A stretch of 5,524 nt of DNA, from the NCBI GenBank assembly GCA_946479015.1, contig CAMLEQ010000277.1, positions 1 to 5,524 of the forward strand. Direction: 5' to 3'. Positions within the stretch are counted from its first letter, which is position 1, and every line of letters begins with the position of its first letter. The translations under genes were made by a program, and so were the position numbers. The notes under the pieces were generated by a model, which searched no databases, was not told the DNA's origin, and saw only the letters and a list, made by a program, of their open reading frames with translations. This document shows positions 1 through 5,524 of this stretch, piece by piece. The stretch comes from an uncultured Gemmatimonadota bacterium (lineage in GTDB: Bacteria; Gemmatimonadota; Gemmatimonadetes; Gemmatimonadales; Gemmatimonadaceae).

Positions 1-220
1 CCGAGTACTGCGTCACGCACCACGCGGCCTCGAGCACCGTGTCGGCGCGCCAGGCACTGTCGAGCACGAGGCGCGCGGGCCACCACACGACGCCGATCCG
101 GATGGGCGCGGGGCCGCGCGGCGCCTGCGCCGGGAGCCCGCGGCAGTCCGCGCACATGAGGATGCCGAGCAGCACGAGGCCGAAGGGGATGCCGGCGACG
201 CGGCGGAGGAGTGGGCGCAT
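1..220 (-). CDS. Exported small protein, third gene of the lysis-like cassette (partial, C-terminus beyond window)
   Basis: The frame starts at ATG 220, whose first bases overlap the endolysin stop as ATGA, and stays open to base 1, giving about 73 visible residues. The N-terminus looks like a signal peptide. It has a basic stretch (RPLLRR, residues 2-7), a hydrophobic core at about residues 8-22, and an AQA motif (31-33) that could be a signal peptidase I site. Two cysteines (23 and 26) follow the core, but neither sits in a canonical lipobox. The mature part begins with a Pro/Ala/Arg-rich stretch and then a Trp-rich, apparently folded segment that I do not recognise. A G-rich run about 8 bases upstream could serve as ribosome binding site. 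The position right after an endolysin would suit an outer-membrane spanin or another lysis accessory, but the lack of a clear lipobox argues against a standard o-spanin. Existence of the gene is fairly sure; its function is unknown. Confidence 0.6.
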   Translation of the reverse strand, partial: MRPLLRRVAGIPFGLVLLGILMCADCRGLPAQAPRGPAPIRIGVVWWPARLVLDSAWRADTVLEAAWCVTQYS

Positions 221-816
221 CAGAGGGCCCCCACGGCGCGCCACACCGCTTCGCGGCCCGCGAGGCCGCCGCCCGCGCGCGCGTAGATCGTTGGCGCCTC
301 GTGCGGCGAGGCATCGCAGCGGCCCCACTGCACGTGCGGGAGATCGGCGTGGTGCCAGTCGCCGCCCCACGAGCAGCCATGCGCCTTCATCGCGTTCCCG
401 ACCGCGTGGAACCACGCCTGGCTCACGCGCTCGCGGACGTCAGGGTCGGGCCACGCCGCGCGCGCGGCGTGGCCCTCGAACCACTCATAGGCGTCGCTGA
501 TGAGGTCCACGGCGAGCCCGTAGAAGTGCCAGCTCCCCTCGGCGGTGCGCGCGTGGGTCGTGCCCTGCTGGAAGTAGATGCGCTGGAGCGCGTCCGTGCG
601 GAGCGTCTCGTGCACTACGGGATCGAGCGCGATGACCCCGCTCGGGCGATGCGGGAGGATGACGGTGTCGGTGAGCCCCTGACACTCGGCGAGTCCCGCC
701 TCGACGGCGCGGCGGAACGCTGGCGCGAGATGGTCCATCGAGGCATCGCGGAGGTCTGCGATGCGCGCCCAGATGTCGGGGGCGCCGTTCAGGGCTGGCT
801 TGGCGGCGGCGGTCAC
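220..816 (-). CDS. Phage endolysin, M15 (VanY/D,D-carboxypeptidase-like) zinc peptidase
   Basis: This 198-residue protein probably cleaves peptide cross-links or stem peptides of peptidoglycan at the end of infection. The M15 signature is visible: S95-x-H97-x-x-G100-x-A102-x-D104 supplies two zinc ligands. Downstream, D158 is the likely catalytic acid and H161 the third ligand, in GGDWHHADLPHVQW (151-164). Family knowledge: this compact layout matches small phage M15 endolysins of the L-alanyl-D-glutamate or D-Ala-D-Ala peptidase type; which bond is cut cannot be told. The frame is open upstream to 1131, but that extension is out of phase with the real upstream gene. I chose GTG 816 because it overlaps the stop of the 80-residue gene as GTGA and the M15-like sequence begins soon after. 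The ribosome site there is weak (GGGG), so translation is probably coupled. No signal peptide or wall-binding domain is seen, so release likely depends on a holin-type partner. C45, C148 and C167 are present. Confidence 0.88.
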   Translation of the reverse strand: MTAAAKPALNGAPDIWARIADLRDASMDHLAPAFRRAVEAGLAECQGLTDTVILPHRPSGVIALDPVVHETLRTDALQRIYFQQGTTHARTAEGSWHFYGLAVDLISDAYEWFEGHAARAAWPDPDVRERVSQAWFHAVGNAMKAHGCSWGGDWHHADLPHVQWGRCDASPHEAPTIYARAGGGLAGREAVWRAVGAL

Positions 817-1055
817 TGGCACCCCGCCGGCTTCTGGTCGCAGTACATCGCCCGGGTGCGGGCGTTGATCTGGAGGAGCAGCTCGTGGTCGCTCGAGCGA
901 TTGATCGAGTCTGCCACGAAGCGAATGGTGTCGAGCTTCTGGGCGGCGAGCTGCTGGACGTCGGAGCGGAGCGCCTGCCACGCGATGCCCACGGCGATGA
1001 GCACGCTCCCGATCTTCGCGAGGTCCATCCACGTGGCCTTGCTCGATGGCGTCAT
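813..1055 (-). CDS. Small single-span membrane protein, candidate holin or inner-membrane spanin
   Basis: This 80-residue protein starts at ATG 1055, with GGGAG at 1062-1066 six bases upstream; a longer frame from 1142 has no such site and would run through the terminator hairpin. A short N-terminal segment with one lysine (K6) leads to a hydrophobic helix at about residues 12-29. A polar, helix-prone stretch (about 30-68) follows with spaced hydrophobic residues that could form a coiled coil, and a short tail carries C72 and C79. One N-terminal membrane span followed by a charged coil fits either an inner-membrane spanin (Rz-like) or a single-span holin; the sequence alone does not decide. 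Its stop overlaps the endolysin start, and it is the first gene after the terminator, which supports a lysis role. I recognise no specific family. The two C-terminal cysteines could form a disulfide in the periplasm if the C-terminus is outside (inference). Confidence 0.78.
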   Translation of the reverse strand: MTPSSKATWMDLAKIGSVLIAVGIAWQALRSDVQQLAAQKLDTIRFVADSINRSSDHELLLQINARTRAMYCDQKPAGCQ

Positions 1056-1061
1056 CGCCAG

Positions 1062-1066
1062 CTCCC
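1062..1066 (-). promoter_or_regulatory. Ribosome binding site of the 80-residue membrane protein gene
   Basis: GGGAG on the minus strand lies six bases before ATG 1055. It fixes this start over the upstream in-frame ATG at 1142. Confidence 0.7.
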
Positions 1067-1077
1067 GTCGTGGGGGC

Positions 1078-1123
1078 AAACGAAAAGCGCGGCTGTGATC
1101 CCGGGTGGGATCGACAGCCGCGC
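1078..1123 (-). terminator. Strong intrinsic terminator directly upstream of the lysis cassette
   Basis: On the minus strand a GC-rich hairpin pairs 1114-1123 with 1087-1096 (10 base pairs) and 1107-1112 with 1097-1102 (6 base pairs). There is one bulged base at 1113 and a four-base loop at 1103-1106. It is followed by TTTTCGTTT (1086-1078). The T tract occurs only on the minus strand, so the terminator acts on leftward transcripts. Only 22 bases separate the tract from ATG 1055, too few for a complete promoter outside the hairpin. Leftward transcripts that reach the lysis genes must probably pass through it. It may also stop read-through from the tail operon that would be antisense to the acyltransferase. 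Confidence 0.8.
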
Positions 1124-1146
1124 CGTGGCACGGGTGGTACACGTTC

Positions 1147-1165
1147 GGCGCGCGCCGGGCGCGCC
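1147..1165. repeat. Inverted repeat, 7-base arms with 5-base spacer
   Basis: GGCGCGC (1147-1153) and GCGCGCC (1159-1165) are perfect inverted copies around a five-base spacer. It could form a hairpin or be a protein site. In such GC-rich DNA, CG-alternating repeats can arise by chance, and no T tract follows on either strand. Confidence 0.4.
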
Positions 1166-1209
1166 TATGGTGGAACGACTCTTTACACTACTATGTTCCC
1201 GCCTGACGC

Positions 1210-1233
1210 GCCAGAGGGCGGCCGCGCTCTGGC
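1210..1233. promoter_or_regulatory. 24-base near-perfect palindrome, candidate operator
   Basis: Arms GCCAGAG (1210-1216) and CTCTGGC (1227-1233) flank a central GCGGCCGC palindrome (1218-1225). All share one centre between 1221 and 1222, so 11 of 12 base pairs are symmetric, the exception being 1217/1226. It lies about 55 bases upstream of the acyltransferase start and just after the AT-rich island. That position suits an operator for a dimeric repressor or activator (inference). As RNA it could also form a hairpin in the leader. Confidence 0.5.
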
Positions 1234-1274
1234 CCCGGACGGCCTGATGCGCCATGTTAGGCGCGCTTCGCCCG

Positions 1275-1281
1275 AGAGGAG
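1275..1281 (+). promoter_or_regulatory. Ribosome binding site of the acyltransferase gene
   Basis: AGAGGAG lies six bases before GTG 1288, a near-ideal site. It decides the GTG start in a frame whose next ATG (residue 61) lies inside the first membrane segment. Confidence 0.8.
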
Positions 1282-1287
1282 TGATCC

Positions 1288-2562
1288 GTGTCCGAGGGCA
1301 CGCGTACGGCCGACGGGGGCGTCTCGCTCCGCCCTGGCCCGACGCGCCCGCGCGCTGCCACCACCGGCGCGCCGGCGTCTGGTCCAGCGCCGCGCGCGCA
1401 CCTGCCGGCGCTCGACGGGCTCCGGGGCGTGGCGATCCTGCTCGTGTTTATCCGCCACGCCGTGACGATGGCGCCGCACTGGGTGATCGAGCTCCCGCTC
1501 GTCCTCGCGGCAGCGTGCGGCTGGGTGGGCGTGGAGCTCTTCTTCGTCCTCTCCGGCTTCCTCATCACCGGCATCCTGATCGACACCCGCGGGGCGCCGG
1601 GGTATGCCCGGACGTTCTACGCGCGGCGCGCGCTCCGCATCGTGCCGCTCTACCTGGCGGCCCTCGGCGCGCTCACGCTCGCCCTCCCGCTCATCGCCCG
1701 GGGAGACCCCGCCGGCGCGCGCACCTTCGCCGCCGAACGGTGGTGGTACTGGACGTACAGCCTGAACGTCCTGCTGGCGCGTGCTGGCGACTGGGGGGTG
1801 GCGCCGCTCAACACGAGCCACCTATGGAGCCTCGCGGTCGAGGAGCAGTTCTATCTCCTCTGGCCCCTCCTCGTGGCGTGCTGCCCCCGGCGGCGGCTCG
1901 GGGTGACGTGCCTCGCGCTGGCGGCGGCGAGCGCTGGGCTCCGGCTCCTCCTCGTGGCGCGCGGCGTCTCGCCGATCGCGCTCTACGCGCTCACCCCCAC
2001 ACACCTGGACGGGCTTGCCCTGGGAGGAGCGCTCGCCGTGGCGTGGCGCGAACCAGCGGCGTGGCGCAGGCTTGGGGCACGGTGTCGCGCGCTCGCGAGT
2101 GTCCCGGGCCCGCGTTGGGGAACCTACGCGGTCGTGGGGATTATCGGCATGCTGTGGCTCGATCGGAGCGGCGCCGGATGGTCGGCGCCGATGCAGGCGG
2201 TAGGCTACCACGCGATCGCGCTCGCTGCCGCGGCGGTTGTGGGCGCCGCACTCGAGGTGCAGGCGGGTACGGCGCTCGCCAGATGTCTCACTTCGCGCGC
2301 CATGCGCACGCTCGGACACTACAGCTACGGCCTCTACGTGTGGCACTATCCCGTCCTCTACGCGCTCGCGCGGATCGGGCTCGACCCGCGCCGGATGCCG
2401 GCCATCGCCGGCTCGCAGCTTCCCGCGCAGCTCCTCGTGCTCGGCGTCGCGGGCGTGGCGTCCCTCGCGGTGGCGTGGGGGAGCTATCACGCATTGGAGG
2501 CGCCATTCCTCCGGCTCAAGCAGTACGTGCCACTCCCGCAGCGCCCCGAGCGCATCGCGTGA
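1288..2562 (+). CDS. Acyltransferase-3 family (OafA/YrhL-like) membrane O-acyltransferase, probable phage cargo gene
   Basis: This 424-residue polytopic inner-membrane protein likely transfers an acyl group, usually acetyl, onto a cell-surface sugar such as O-antigen or another glycan. Family hallmarks run in order: LPALDGLRGVAILLVFIRH (39-57) with the R46-x10-H57 motif; GVELFFVLSGFLITGIL (81-97); RRALRIVPLY (113-122); HLWSLAVEEQFYLLWP (178-193); THLDGLALGGALA (238-250); SYGLYVWHYP (346-355); and YHALEAPFLRLK (400-411). About ten hydrophobic segments are spread between them. Length is typical for the stand-alone membrane domain, and no SGNH esterase domain follows. A Pro/Ala/Arg-rich tail of about 38 residues precedes the first span. 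It is the only plus-strand gene, set between lysis and tail genes, has its own ribosome site and intergenic region, and converges on the tail operon. Family assignment is firm; the acceptor sugar and a role in altering phage receptors are inferred. Confidence 0.93.
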   Translation: MSEGTRTADGGVSLRPGPTRPRAATTGAPASGPAPRAHLPALDGLRGVAILLVFIRHAVTMAPHWVIELPLVLAAACGWVGVELFFVLSGFLITGILIDTRGAPGYARTFYARRALRIVPLYLAALGALTLALPLIARGDPAGARTFAAERWWYWTYSLNVLLARAGDWGVAPLNTSHLWSLAVEEQFYLLWPLLVACCPRRRLGVTCLALAAASAGLRLLLVARGVSPIALYALTPTHLDGLALGGALAVAWREPAAWRRLGARCRALASVPGPRWGTYAVVGIIGMLWLDRSGAGWSAPMQAVGYHAIALAAAAVVGAALEVQAGTALARCLTSRAMRTLGHYSYGLYVWHYPVLYALARIGLDPRRMPAIAGSQLPAQLLVLGVAGVASLAVAWGSYHALEAPFLRLKQYVPLPQRPERIA

Positions 2563-2568
2563 CGCGCC

Positions 2569-2601
2569 GGCCGCGCACCACTCAATTCGTACCGCGCGGC
2601 C
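2569..2601. repeat. Inverted repeat at the convergent gene junction
   Basis: GGCCGCGC (2569-2576) and GCGCGGCC (2594-2601) form an 8-base perfect inverted repeat with a 17-base spacer. It spans the 19-base gap between the acyltransferase stop and the end of the 63-residue gene. This is where a two-way terminator would sit, but no T tract follows on either strand, so a terminator role is only possible. Confidence 0.35.
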
Positions 2602-2773
2602 ACACCTGACCCGAGAGGGGCCGCGCCGCCGCATTGTTGCCGGTACCCGTGTCGATCGAGCCGAGGTCGCCCGTCACCGTCCGCCCCTTCAGCAGGGGGA
2701 GCGGGAATGGGCGGGGGAGCGGTACCGTCATGTTCGGTCCATCGCCGAGATTGCCCGTCGCCGAGTTGGCCAT
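2582..2773 (-). CDS. Small 63-residue protein of the tail operon, function unknown
   Basis: The gene starts at ATG 2773 and has a good ribosome site (GGGAG, with the following TGA being the previous gene's stop) in the end of the upstream gene. The gap to that stop is three bases, so it belongs to the same operon. The protein is rich in Gly, Asn, Thr and Pro, with a Pro/Leu stretch at about residues 18-29 (PLPRPFPLPLLK). It has no cysteine, no membrane span and no signal peptide. I do not recognise a family. Its place after two structural genes suggests a small virion or tail-assembly protein, but that is context only. It is the last leftward gene before the acyltransferase on the other strand. 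Confidence 0.6.
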   Translation of the reverse strand: MANSATGNLGDGPNMTVPLPRPFPLPLLKGRTVTGDLGSIDTGTGNNAAARPLSGQVWPRGTN

Positions 2774-2776
2774 GAC

Positions 2777-3646
2777 TCACTCCCAAATGATGCACAACGC
2801 GAGGTTCCCGTAGTTGCTGTCCCGGGTCGCGGTGTTGAGACGTCGGTACGAGCGCGCGGTCGCGTACATCGTCACGCTGGGCACGCCGCCCTCGGGAATG
2901 TCTGCGTTCCCCACGAAGAGCAGGTTCACGCCGCTGTTGTAGCTCTGGTAGTCGTACATGATCGGCGCGGAGAACACCACGTTCCCCGCGTACACGTTGC
3001 TTGTGCCATTGTCCGAGGCCAGCACGAACCCGCTCCGCGCCGCCTTGGGTGCCGAGGCGCCGCCGACGAGCGTCGCCGGGACGAACATCTGGAAGCGTGC
3101 GAAGTTGCCCTGCAGCCAGCTCACTAGGAGCCCGGTGTTGGTTGGCGCGCCGGTGTTGTCGACCGTGCGCTCCACGGAGAAGAGCGCCGTGGGCGAGGAC
3201 CCATTGGGGTTCCCCTCCCAGCACTGCAACACGAGGCCCCCGTCGCGGCCGCACGCCAGCATGGGGTACGCCGTCGTCGCGTTCTGGTCGATGTCGATGC
3301 CGGCGGTCGCGCCCTGCGAGAGTCGCACGCCCGTGAGGTTCCCGGCGCCATCGGTCGCGAACCCCACATCCAAGCGGAGGTTCGGACGCTGCTGCGCGGT
3401 CGCCGACCCGAAGCCGATCCGCACGTAGAGAGTGCCGATCGCATCGGTCCGCGAGAACATCGCATAGTCGCGGTTCTGCTGATTCGCCGCCGGCTTGGTC
3501 ACGGTCGCGGTGTTCACCTGGCCCGTGTCCGCCGTCTGCGCCCAGCCCGCGCCGGTCACCGCCGCGATCACGGCGGCGACCCAGGCGCGGTAGTTCGCAT
3601 CGGTCGTGTTGTCGGCGAGGACGCTCGAGGAGGTCGCGGTGGCCAT
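2777..3646 (-). CDS. Putative phage virion/tail protein, 289 residues
   Basis: The gene starts at ATG 3646, with GGAG eight bases upstream inside the end of the fibre gene and a two-base gap to that gene's stop. The frame stays open far upstream, but that part lies over the fibre gene in another phase and is not used. A short N-terminal helix-prone region (about residues 10-35: ANYRAWVAAVIAAVTGAGW) is followed by a long Gly/Asn/Thr-rich, beta-prone body. There are aromatic-rich patches such as MYDYQSYNSG and a hydrophobic C-terminal end (LALCIIWE). No signal peptide, enzyme motif or membrane span is visible. The composition and its place next to the fibre gene fit a virion surface, baseplate or fibre-associated protein. 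I do not recognise a named family, so the structural role is inferred from context. Confidence 0.75.
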   Translation of the reverse strand: MATATSSSVLADNTTDANYRAWVAAVIAAVTGAGWAQTADTGQVNTATVTKPAANQQNRDYAMFSRTDAIGTLYVRIGFGSATAQQRPNLRLDVGFATDGAGNLTGVRLSQGATAGIDIDQNATTAYPMLACGRDGGLVLQCWEGNPNGSSPTALFSVERTVDNTGAPTNTGLLVSWLQGNFARFQMFVPATLVGGASAPKAARSGFVLASDNGTSNVYAGNVVFSAPIMYDYQSYNSGVNLLFVGNADIPEGGVPSVTMYATARSYRRLNTATRDSNYGNLALCIIWE

Positions 3647-3648
3647 GC

Positions 3649-5524
3649 TCAGCTCTCCAGCGGCACGATCGTGCCGGTGATCGTGACGGCGCCCGTCGCG
3701 CCGTCGTTCGTGATGGTGTAGTAGACATCGGTGGTGGCCGTCCCGTCCCCGTTGTAGAGGTGCACCGTGGGGCCGACCGTGAGGGTGAGCGTACCGGGGA
3801 TGAAGATGAACTCGGCGAGTACGCCATGACCGGCTGTGGGGTCCGCGTTCCGTGCGCGCGTGGCGTCCGCCGCGCGCGCCGCCACCGTCGCATAGAACCG
3901 GAGCCAGCACGCGCGATCGGCGGTGATGGCACCGATCAAGGCCGCGAGCTTGGCGAGCGTGACGCTCCCGTCCTCGGCGCTCCCCGAGGGGATGCTCGCG
4001 GTCGTGAGGGTGAACGCCTCGCGCGCGCCGCCGCCACCGCCGCCGGCCGAGCCCCAGGCCACGGTGGTGTCGGCCTGCACCACGGGGACCTGGCCCGGCG
4101 TCGCCGCCGCGCCGTCGAGCTTCGACACCGGGAGCTGCGGCACGTCGCCTACCTGCACGGTGTCGTAGAACGGCGCCGTCGCGTTGGTGCCGTCCCCCTG
4201 CGACACGAGGAGCTTCCGCGTCGTGCTCGTGTTGCCCGCGATGCGCGTCCACGAGGAGCCGATGAACCCGAGCAGATCCCCGGATGCCTGACCCAGCACC
4301 TTGACCAGCGCCTTCGCGAGATTCGCGACGGAGAGATCCCACCCGATGGTCGACGAGTCGGTGACGACGCGCGCGTTGGGGTACGCGGGATCCCCCGCGC
4401 CCACGAGCACGTCCGCGCCGCTCCCATCGGTCACCACGCTGGTCGCCGTCCACGGATCGACGGAGAGCGCATCGGTCGCCGCGGAGTCCGTGTAGCCCGC
4501 GCGCTTCGCGTACGCGCGGAGATACCGCAGCTTCCCGTCGTTCGGCGCCACGCCGGTCCACCGCACGCGCGCCGACTGCTCGGCGGGGATGGGGTCCTGC
4601 GCCACGTACGTCCCGGGCGTGCCGCTCCCGACCGCCGTCTCCACGGCCACCTCGACCACGATCGACTCGGGCACCTGGGCCGCGTACACCTCGAGCCCGT
4701 AGTGCCCGGCGCCGTCCGAGAACACGCGCGGCGAGGTGGGCGGCTGGAGCGTCGGCACCGTGGCGTCGGCGGTGAACGAGATCGTGTCCGCGCCGCCCGT
4801 CGCGGTGGGGCTCTCCTCGAGGTAAACGGTCACGGTATACACGACGCCCGCCTCGAGCTCCTCGACCGTGTACCCCACGGAGCCCGCGGGGAGGAGCACG
4901 CCCACGGGATAGTCCGCGTCCGTCGACTTCTTCACCCGCACGCGCACCGGCACCGTGGTATCCGGGACCGCCCACGTGAGGCGCTCGGTCGCGCCGTCGA
5001 TCGGCGTGGCGGTGAGCCCCGTGATGGTCCCGAGGCTCCCGAGCGTGACACTCGCCCACGCCGACCAATCGCCCGGGGTCTGGTCCGGCACCTCGGCGCG
5101 CATGCGGACCCACACCTTGGTCCCACGCCCCACGGGCGGCGTGTCGATCGCATCCAGGTTGTTGGGCGGTGCGAGCAGGTAGACGAGGAGCGTCCCACCG
5201 TTAGCCGGCGCGCTCGCCCCCGCGCCCCACTCGACGCGCACCTTGGCGCCCGCCGCGGAGAGCGCGGCGGCATTCGTGAGCGCCGCGTGCGCGACGTGGT
5301 TGGGGTCCGTGGCGCTCGCCGCGAGCGTGAACGCCGGCACGAGCGACGTGGGCGTCGTACCGCCCGCGTCCCAGATGACGAAATCGGGGCCGGAGGGCGT
5401 GGGCGTGCGCTGGATGATCTGCACCATCCGGGCGCCCCCGCGGCGATTCCCGACGGGCCGGTGCGGGAGGTCGATCGGCTGGAGGTCGCCCACCTGGGCG
5501 CCCGTGTCCTCGTCGCGGAGGAGG
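3649..5524 (-). CDS. Phage tail fibre / receptor-binding protein with fibronectin-III-like domains (probably runs past the right edge)
   Basis: Numbering from GTG 5493, 614 residues are visible: a beta domain (about 45-152, with a WSAW motif near its end); a fibronectin-III-like domain (about 156-245); a second one (about 252-345); a fibre-like linker (350-480); a six-glycine hinge (484-489); and a C-terminal domain (491-614). The C-terminal domain includes WLRFYATVAARAADATRARN (530-549), later a glycine-rich stretch and a TND motif. It resembles domains I know from the ends of phage fibre proteins and may contact the host surface. GTG 5493 lacks a ribosome site and ATG 5427 has only a poor one. 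From 5494 to 5524 the frame is still open with strong G/C third-position bias, and no upstream gene stops in any frame. The true start is therefore probably outside the window. The protein most likely forms part of the tail tip or fibre; exact role is unproven. Confidence 0.85.
   Translation of the reverse strand, partial: LLRDEDTGAQVGDLQPIDLPHRPVGNRRGGARMVQIIQRTPTPSGPDFVIWDAGGTTPTSLVPAFTLAASATDPNHVAHAALTNAAALSAAGAKVRVEWGAGASAPANGGTLLVYLLAPPNNLDAIDTPPVGRGTKVWVRMRAEVPDQTPGDWSAWASVTLGSLGTITGLTATPIDGATERLTWAVPDTTVPVRVRVKKSTDADYPVGVLLPAGSVGYTVEELEAGVVYTVTVYLEESPTATGGADTISFTADATVPTLQPPTSPRVFSDGAGHYGLEVYAAQVPESIVVEVAVETAVGSGTPGTYVAQDPIPAEQSARVRWTGVAPNDGKLRYLRAYAKRAGYTDSAATDALSVDPWTATSVVTDGSGADVLVGAGDPAYPNARVVTDSSTIGWDLSVANLAKALVKVLGQASGDLLGFIGSSWTRIAGNTSTTRKLLVSQGDGTNATAPFYDTVQVGDVPQLPVSKLDGAAATPGQVPVVQADTTVAWGSAGGGGGGAREAFTLTTASIPSGSAEDGSVTLAKLAALIGAITADRACWLRFYATVAARAADATRARNADPTAGHGVLAEFIFIPGTLTLTVGPTVHLYNGDGTATTDVYYTITNDGATGAVTITGTIVPLES

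Larger units (their letters stand above)
1124..1287. promoter_or_regulatory. Intergenic regulatory region between the lysis cassette and the divergent acyltransferase
   Basis: This 164-base region carries no convincing gene. It holds a short AT-rich island (about 1180-1197, containing TTTACA and TACTAT) that stands out from the GC-rich surroundings, and two inverted repeats listed separately. The promoter of the acyltransferase, and possibly a leftward promoter feeding the lysis terminator, are expected here by position. I cannot find a -35/-10 pair with good spacing on either strand, so no promoter is placed. Confidence 0.5.

Noticed and set aside
211..1098. Plus-strand frame opposite the lysis genes
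   Set aside because: It is antisense to the M15 endolysin and the membrane protein gene and crosses them without recognisable motifs of its own.
1181..1210. TTTACA at 1182-1187 as a -35 promoter element on the plus strand
   Set aside because: It is close to the consensus, but nothing resembling a -10 element lies 16-18 bases downstream; the area is noted only as an AT-rich island.
1254..2609. Long plus-strand frame overlapping the acyltransferase
   Set aside because: It is an Arg/Pro/Ala-rich shadow in another phase; the overlapping frame from 1288 has full acyltransferase motifs and a ribosome site.
2487..3932. Long minus-strand frame of 481 residues
   Set aside because: It crosses three well-supported genes in a different phase and its Arg/Ser-rich composition is typical of a GC-rich shadow.
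2777..4100. Possible variable region of a diversity-generating retroelement in the tail genes
   Set aside because: No template repeat, reverse transcriptase or adenine-biased repeat pair is visible in the window.
3647..5113. Long minus-strand extension upstream of the 289-residue gene
   Set aside because: It lies over the fibre gene in another phase and has low-complexity Arg/Gly/His composition; the real start at 3646 has a ribosome site right after the fibre stop.
645..5480. Shared LPHRPxG peptide in the endolysin (residues 54-60) and near the fibre N-terminus
   Set aside because: The match is seven residues with one difference and differs at several third bases; it looks like coincidence.

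Overview
This is a very GC-rich window: by eye, almost all third codon positions in the real genes are G or C. It looks like part of the late region of a tailed bacteriophage or prophage from a high-GC bacterium. No gene here fixes the host, and no integrase, terminase or capsid gene is present. The phage assignment rests on gene content: a fibronectin-like tail-fibre protein, packed structural genes, and an M15 peptidase endolysin chained to small membrane or exported proteins.

Layout from right to left. On the minus strand, a long tail-fibre or receptor-binding protein (3649 to the right edge) is followed by a 289-residue putative virion protein (2777-3646) and a 63-residue protein (2582-2773). 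Gaps between them are only 2-3 bases, so they read as one operon. Facing them on the plus strand is a 424-residue acyltransferase-3 (OafA/YrhL-type) membrane protein (1288-2562), the only plus-strand gene. It ends 19 bases from the end of the tail operon, and its regulatory region lies at 1124-1287. To its left, a strong minus-strand hairpin terminator (1078-1123) stands directly before a lysis-like cassette: an 80-residue single-span membrane protein (813-1055), an M15 endolysin (220-816) and the start of an exported protein (left edge to 220). The cassette genes are joined by GTGA and ATGA stop/start overlaps.

How it may work together (inference): the minus-strand genes would build the host-recognition end of the virion and then lyse the cell. 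The acyltransferase looks like a 'moron', an independently expressed cargo gene that could acylate a cell-surface glycan and so alter phage adsorption, as known phage O-antigen acetylases do. The terminator leaves too little room for a promoter between it and the first lysis gene. Lysis transcription therefore probably has to read through it, which recalls the lambda-type late promoter/terminator/antitermination arrangement. I see no clearly unprecedented enzyme system. The points most worth a second look are the acyltransferase cargo gene, the terminator before lysis, and the 24-base palindrome at 1210-1233.
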